Shown here one piece after another: positions 58,801-64,000 of a stretch of DNA of 64,000 bases. How positions within the stretch are numbered: position 1 is the stretch's first letter; every line of letters starts with the position of its first letter. A program made the translations under genes and the position numbers. The notes under the pieces are model-generated. The model was given only the letters and a program-made list of their open reading frames with translations, ran no database searches and was not told the origin of the DNA. This stretch comes from Ectocarpus siliculosus (lineage: Eukaryota; Sar; Phaeophyceae; Ectocarpales; Ectocarpaceae): positions 1,968,546 to 2,032,545 of the forward strand of contig FN649726.1 in assembly GCA_000310025.1 (NCBI GenBank), in the 5' to 3' direction.

Positions 58801-61393
58801 CACCCAGGTAAGGTGTGGGCTGCCGGTCCGATGCCTCTATGTAGCGTGCTTTGCGTTCTCACCCGGTTCCGTCGTGTTGCGCGCCGTGGGCCCCGTTGAT
58901 ACAAGGTGATCTAAGCGCCAGGAATTTGGCTGAAAGTGTTGCAGACTGCCGTACCTCCGTAGGCGTCGGCCAACTGGTTGATGCCGCACTCGTGGCTGCA
59001 AACCTGTCGCTCGGCTCATTAGCCCGGGTGACTGCAGATAGAAGGGAGTTGACCATGTCATTATATACGGCGAAACATGCCGATGCTCTATAATATGAGA
59101 CAGGCGACATTGTTGACCGTTTGTTCTTTCACCACCATTTGAGACAATTTGCCTACACGCAGGTTATTTTGTTGCCCCTCATCACGCACCGCTTTGACCA
59201 CGTCTACCCGTCGCATGGGGGCATACGAGTACATAGCAAGCGTTGCGCTTTCCCCCCTTTTCGTGCCCAATCGGGCGTTGTACTTTTACTCTCCCTGAAA
59301 GAACAAAACGCCAAGATTGATCGACCCTCTGTCCTCGCGCACGGTACTTGCGTACACGCATGTGTCGCAGGTGGAGTCGCTGTCTCCCGGGCACTACTTC
59401 GACAGCCGAAGGGAGGGTTCCACCCTGACTCACCCCCGCAAGGTGGCCACCGAGACCATGCGCAAGCTCCCCCGGATGCTCCCGAACCCGCCGCACCCTA
59501 ACTCCGCGGTGTTCGCGGTGCTCGGGGAGGACGCACTCAACTTTTCCCGATTCGTGATCTCGGGGCCCGTGGACACCCCGTACGAGGGCGGGCTGTTCGT
59601 GTTCGACGTGTTCTTGCCGTCTAACTACCCGGCCGACCCGCCCCTGGTGCAGATGATTACGACCGGCCAGGGCACGGTCAAGTGGGTTGTTGTTGTTGTT
59701 GTTGTTGTCGTTGTCGTTGTCGTCGTTATTGCTGCTCTGCTGTGGCGTTGCCTGGTGTTTCAGATTGTTGGCATTTCGGCAGTACACCGTAGACTCACAT
59801 ATAGTTGCTGTCACGACGTTACAGCAAGACGGGGCATGGACCGTTGTTGTTGCGCTGCTGTATTGTTGCGCGGCTCCATCGCTCCAAACTCTTGCTGAAT
59901 GAGCGATGCGCAGAAACACGTTTTGCGTCCGTTTGAGGATCTCCATGTTGACGACGCTCAAACTGCTTCCGCCATAAGTCATTTATTTTGGAGGTGCGAG
60001 TGCTCGAAACCTGGTTGCCGATCTACCACCCCGGGGGTCCCGAAGTGCCTCCTGCATGCCCAAATATCTCCCTCTTGCGTCTGGATAGGTTCAACGTCAA
60101 CCTTTACTCCGACGGCAAGGTGTGCCTCAGCCTCCTCGGGAGTGCTACCGGGGCCAGCGCCAGCGGTGGAGACAAGTGGAACCCCGAGACAAGCTCGCTG
60201 TGGCAGGTGATCGTTCTCATCTAAGTAGCATCCCGCGACCCATACTTCGGCAGCAAGCAACTCTTAGAACACGACTATTTATCACAGACAGCAGTTCTTC
60301 TTCGCTCTGTTCGACCAGAGAGAAACCATGAAGATGCCGACGCGCTCCTCGAAGGAGAACCCCTCGGTGTTAGCCATTGCTGCTAGTGTTTGTATGCCCT
60401 ACCTACCTGTGTGCGTCTACATGTTAACGTGTGATCTCTCTCGCAACTTGTGGTGTATCGCTCGCGTGTTGTTTTCATTCTTGTTCACGTCCCGATCGTT
60501 TTTTGCGTTGTCTTTTTTATTTTTCCTTCAGGTGTTCGCATCCATCCAGACCCAGGTGCTCGTGAAGGACCCGTACTACAACGAAGGTGACTCTTTCGCG
60601 TTATTAGTTCCTGTACATCCGTGAGGAATCAATCATCTGTATTTACAGGGTCGTTCGAAAAAAGCCGTGTTGTGTATCATGTACGCATAGATAGACGTTT
60701 GCCAGTTGAACAACATCAGTCCTGAAAAGCAAACTACGGTTAGCTTACTGAACGGATAGAACCATTGCCAGGAAGAACGCAACACAACTTTCGCACAACA
60801 TGAAAAAAATGATCGATCGACGCCCCCTCTCTCAAGATCAAATGACGGTCGTTTACAAGAGCGATCGTGACGAATACGTCTTATGCATACAACAATTCAA
60901 ATTTGGTTGATCCGAGTTGTTGGCGCTAGTATTGGAACAAAAATGTGTTGACCAGGACGACACCCCACGCTAAATGTCTTGACAATATAACCATATCGCT
61001 TCCATCCACGGTAAATTAATGTTTGTCGGTACGTACGTATTTCAATTTGCTCAACTCCCTCCCTTTTCCATCCCAGGTGGAGGGCGTAGCAACATGCGGG
61101 GCCGAGGGACCGCGGAGACGGAAGAGGCCTCCGCCCACGAGAACGCCCGCGTGATCCTCGAGACCATCCGGCACGCGGCCGTCGCCAACCTCCGCCACCC
61201 GCCCAAAGGTTGCGAGAAGCTCATCAGGCAACATTTCCACAGCCTCCGCAAGCGGGTGCTGGCGAGGTGCCGGAGGGCCGTCGAGGAGGCCCCCAACGAG
61301 CGCCTCAAGAGGGCCACGCTGCGAGCGTCGGCGGAGTTGAGGGCCGAGATGGACAAGCTCCCTCAGCAGCTTGCCGGCGAAGTTGAGAGCTGA
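49854..61393 (+). CDS. Membrane-anchored UFD2/UBE4 (E4) core fused to a BIRC6-type UBC (E2) domain
   Basis: Thirteen exons: 49854-50048, 50922-52118, 52527-53255, 53586-53813, 54312-55280, 55584-55897, 56372-56797, 57666-57849, 58418-58807, 59371-59681, 60089-60206, 60532-60586, 61077-61393. All junctions are GT-AG and in phase; 1810 residues. Start: first in-frame ATG (ACGATGG). Residues about 13-32 form a transmembrane anchor (LLVGAALVILV) followed by KKKR. ELRRKRMAML (53-62) matches the UFD2/UBE4 N-terminal motif. Residues 193-360 are three 56-residue repeats. The UFD2 core spans roughly 465-1540 (ESVLGPLLGGLS, SSGFLMSFSALLL, FSFATELFFLTHRAL, FFISAFDTINYFFNLALD), with acidic insertions. 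No U-box follows. Instead residues about 1555-1705 are a UBC domain (ISGPVDTPYEGGLFVFDVF, FNVNLYSDGKVCLSLLG, catalytic Cys1660, KWNPETSSLWQ, VLVKDPYYNE) of BIRC6 type, then a helical tail. Predicted to extend ubiquitin chains at a membrane; activity is inferred. Confidence 0.85.
51303..51806 (+). repeat. 168-bp coding tandem repeat x3
   Basis: Units start at 51303, 51471 and 51639 and each encodes 56 residues (PAPETPPSATETEQ...). The three copies are nearly identical at DNA level, implying recent expansion or homogenisation. They lie in exon 50922-52118 of the E4-E2 gene, in a Pro/Ala/Ser-rich presumably disordered region. Confidence 0.95.
53462..53499. other. Assembly gap (38 N) flanked by poly-C
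   Basis: Thirty-eight N between long C runs, in the intron between exons 52527-53255 and 53586-53813 of the E4-E2 gene. The UFD2 core reads continuously across, so no exon appears lost. Confidence 0.95.
57873..58015 (+). repeat. Dispersed repeat family, copy 3
   Basis: Lies in the intron between exons 57666-57849 and 58418-58807 of the E4-E2 gene. ACCGGCTGACGAATGAAAAT, GTTGAAAATAAAAAATGCTT and CAGGGACCCCGTGGGAGG align with the reverse complement of 20937-21120 over about 140 bp. Confidence 0.75.
59690..59735. repeat. (GTT/GTC)n microsatellite
   Basis: GTTGTTGTTGTTGTTGTCGT and onward, just downstream of the donor of exon 59371-59681. Confidence 0.9.
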
Positions 61394-63003
61394 GGTAGTC
61401 GGACAAGCTGCTGTTTCTAGTTGATATCGATTTACGATTCTGTTTGTCGTTGAGAGGTGACGTTGTTTCCTAAATAGGGAAGTACTCGGAACAAGCAAGG
61501 TGGTGACGCCATTTGGTTACGCACCACGTTGGGACAACTTTTCGAGGAAGAGCAGAACGCGAGTAGTATAGAGGGACGTGACTCGGCCCGGCCTCCATCA
61601 CGACCTTGAGCGAAACGAATCGGAAAGAAATTGGGGAAGGACACTGAAGAGGAATCGCACACATTGGTTGAGCCCACCAATGGAGTTCCTCGGTCAGCGA
61701 ACAGATGTGGTCGACATCATTGTGAAATGTTGCTTGGTCCCGGGAAGGTAGTGTTACCAGCCCTAAAACCCTAAGTTGATGAATATGTGGGAAAACCGTG
61801 ATGGGTGATCATTAGGGGGGTGGTTGATTGGGCAAGGAGGCCAGACCCTTGGTTTGCGTCCGTCGGTGCGATTTTTCGCCTTGCACTTTTACCCTAAAAT
61901 TATTGTTTTTGTTCTTCGTGTGACTTACGCGTTAATCAGCGTCAATGTCCCGGTTATCATTCAAGTCTCGCCGTTCCATGGTTTGCACGAGGGGCGGCGT
62001 GCCAAGAGAAAAATTGTAGGTTGCGTTGCATGTAGCCGTTTTATCCTTCAAAACACAACTATATCCTCTGCTGACGTAGCTCTTGGTTGGGAGGGTGTCA
62101 CCAAAACTTTTCGACACTCAATCTGCCAACATGTAGGCACAGGCGAGCGGTGTACCAGAAGCTAAAAGTGATGATGAAGGGTAAACCTAAGAAAAACATT
62201 TGTGGCTCGCAGTTCGCTGATTGGTCAACGCACCTGCGGCGGAATTTCGAAAATTCCAAAAAAGACAGGGACGACCCAAGATACTTGTTTGGCGGGTGGC
62301 GTCATCCACGGTGAAATCGAGGATGGCACCTCAGGAGATCTTGGGAAAGTCGTGTCTTCTGATGATGATCTTTCTGCAAAGTCATCATCATCTCGGATGA
62401 CTACGAACGGGGATGGATGGAGATGGATCTGCCGGCCGACCGATATCCACGTGTAGTTTTGTGTGTGGGGATCGATCGAAGGAATGTTCCGCTGCTGGTC
62501 TTCTAGTCTTCTACGTAGACTATAATACAATACACAGGCCGGGCGGAGAATGGTGTTGTTCCGTGCTGCCTGTAGACTACATTGTTGTCGGAATGTAGTA
62601 AAGCCTCCGTCCAAGATGCTGTACGCATTTTGATATTGCACGGGCATCACTCGTTTTGAGTTGATTTGGCGAATGCTGAGGATGTTCTTGAAGACCTACA
62701 GAAAGAATTCCGGTAGCGAAAATGGGTTGTAATAGATTTTGACACCTCTTTTCCATTTTAGAAAAATTATGTAGACATGCCGATGCCGACACGAAAACCG
62801 GCATCAACGCATGCAAGGGAGGCCGCCACCGGGTAGTTCACTGCCCCCGCCCGGTGTAAACCGCACCCCAAACGGATTCCGCAAAGGACCATCAAGCAAC
62901 ACCCGTTGCGTCATCTTCCTAGCCCTCTAGCCTACCGATGTTGTTGCCAACCGACCAACTGCTGCCCTCAAGAACGAAAAAAACTGCCCCAGAGCCCCTC
63001 TCT
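61394..63003. other. Intergenic region between convergent genes
   Basis: Separates the stop codons of the plus-strand E4-E2 gene and the minus-strand SNF2 gene. No exon, RNA gene or mobile element could be supported. Confidence 0.5.
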
Positions 63004-64000
63004 CTACTCTCGTGCCACGGAGTCTGCCAGGCGTTCGGCGGCAAGGTACGCGTAGTCCTCATCCGCGCTCCAGAGCTCAACACTCTCCCCATCATCACCG
63101 CCACCCCCATCCTTCTTCTTGTTCGCCGCGGCAACGACGGCCATCGCCTCGCCTAGCATGCCGAGGACGCCCCCCGTGCCGCTCGAGAAGGCCGAGGCGT
63201 TTTCGCGGCTCACGACGGCGGCGGCCACTTGGAGCTTGTGCCCCTGCAGCCGCAGGACGCGCTGCTCCACCGAGTCCGCCGCAATGAGCCGGTACACGTT
63301 CACCGCCTTGCGCTGGCCGAGGCGGTGGGCGCGGTCCATGGCCTGTTTGTTCCGGTTCGGGCAAAGACGAGGAGGAAAAGACAGAGAGGGACGGTTGTTT
63401 CACGAGAGGGTGGACGAAGGGCCCTGGAAGGCGCCGAAAACGTGGGATGTGAGCAAACGTTCCTCGTATGATACGAGCAAAGACCGGGCCGGCTCTCGGG
63501 AAAACGAACGGGTGCGACACGGGTGTGCTTGTCGCACACAGGGCAGGGGTCGTTCTCGGAAGGACGAGCGCCAGTACTGGAGCATCCAGTGGAATCAACC
63601 TAACTGATCGCGCCAGTATGTCTTGTTCATGGCTTGCTTTGTTCGAGCGATAGGGAAGACGGCCGACGACCTCGCCATGAATGAAGCAAGAGACGAAACA
63701 GCCGGCAACAGCAAGAGGACGGACTTATCCAATCAACAACCCCCGTCGGACGTGCGTGCAACCAATCAGCAAGAGGCAACAAACTCTCTTCACTTGAAAA
63801 ACGTGTACGTGGTCGGTCGTTCGTATCACCCGTTCGACAGCACCCTAAAACGCCAGCAGATCCTCCTCACCTGCAAGTCCACCTGTGGATTCCAGTCGTG
63901 CTCCAAGAACACTACCATGCTCGCCGCGCTGAGGTTCAGGCCGAGGTGCCCCACCCTCGTGGTAAGGAGAAGTATCGCCACCGACGGGTCCGCTGAGAAG
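63004..64000 (-). CDS. Mot1/BTAF1-type SNF2 ATPase, C-terminal part (5' partial)
   Basis: Exons 64000-63871 (continues beyond the window) and 63342-63004, joined in phase 0 across a GT-AG intron; stop TAG at 63006-63004. The first exon encodes helicase motif V (LLLTTRVGHLGLNLSAA) and VVFLEHDWNPQVDLQ. The second begins with motif VI (AMDRAHRLGQRKAVNVYRLI) and continues RVLRLQGHKLQVAAAVVSRE, the post-helicase segment seen in Mot1/BTAF1. That protein removes TATA-binding protein from DNA using ATP. The C-terminal 60 residues are low complexity with an acidic patch. Motif V has His-Leu where the family often has Gly-Leu (VGGLGLN). The SNF2 family is secure; the Mot1 subfamily is likely from the HDWNP...DLQAMDRAHRLGQ run and tail. 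Confidence 0.85.

Noticed and set aside
58808-59370. Two-gene model: a UFD2 gene ending near 58.8 kb and a separate UBC gene starting near 59.3 kb
   Set aside because: The UFD2 frame does not stop at its last exon but at a GT donor. The UBC exon starts at an acceptor without an ATG, and the phases match. Kept only as the main alternative to test.
1-64000. CRISPR arrays, bacterial operons, ribosome binding sites, rRNA genes
   Set aside because: None seen. The repeats present are microsatellites, fold-backs or dispersed elements, and the genes are split by spliceosomal introns.

Overview
The window looks like nuclear DNA from a photosynthetic eukaryote with many introns. Coding exons are GC-rich and short, and they are split by introns of about 0.2-1.5 kb with GT-AG borders (one GC-AG). 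The spaces between genes are long and carry microsatellites, fold-back repeats, SINE-like copies and decayed retroelements. A DUF1995 photosystem-assembly-type protein points to a plastid. A possible TMEM237-like ciliary membrane protein would suit a flagellated life stage. Together these suggest a stramenopile alga, most likely a brown alga such as Ectocarpus; that assignment is inference. All gene models were built by hand from reading frames, splice borders and exon phase; none was checked against transcripts or databases.

Layout. 0.27-4.2 kb (+): 3' part of an IQ-motif/B-box/WW-domain gene. 4.2-7.4 kb: no gene seen. 7.4-9.5 kb (-): repeat-rich PHD-finger gene, 3' end not found. 9.6-26.3 kb: a gene desert with fold-back repeats, the C-terminal remnant of a non-LTR-type reverse transcriptase (about 19.7-20.6 kb), a dispersed repeat family, and a remnant of a DIRS-like tyrosine-recombinase element (about 23.25-24.5 kb). 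26.3-32.4 kb (-): complete 8-exon DUF1995 gene whose introns hold three SINE-like copies, a 65-nt hairpin and an assembly gap. 33.9-37.5 kb (+): 6-exon gene of unknown function. 39.2-41.3 kb (-): CAP-domain plus bulb-lectin gene. 41.9-42.8 kb (-): orphan helical exons. 43.9-47.9 kb (-): multi-pass membrane protein resembling TMEM237. 49.9-61.4 kb (+): 13-exon gene for a predicted 1810-residue protein. 63.0-64.0 kb (-): C-terminal end of a Mot1/BTAF1-type SNF2 ATPase.

The most striking object is the 49.9-61.4 kb gene. Every exon junction keeps one reading frame. The predicted protein has an N-terminal membrane anchor, a UFD2/UBE4 motif and low-complexity tail with three 56-residue repeats, and the UFD2 (E4) core. 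A ubiquitin-conjugating (E2) domain of the BIRC6 type then sits where a U-box would be expected. This would be a membrane-anchored E4-core/E2 fusion, potentially a self-contained ubiquitin-chain-building enzyme that needs no U-box. The genes are not in operons and show no clear shared pathway. DUF1995 and the unknown gene are divergent, as are the TMEM237-like and E4-E2 genes; several other neighbours are convergent.
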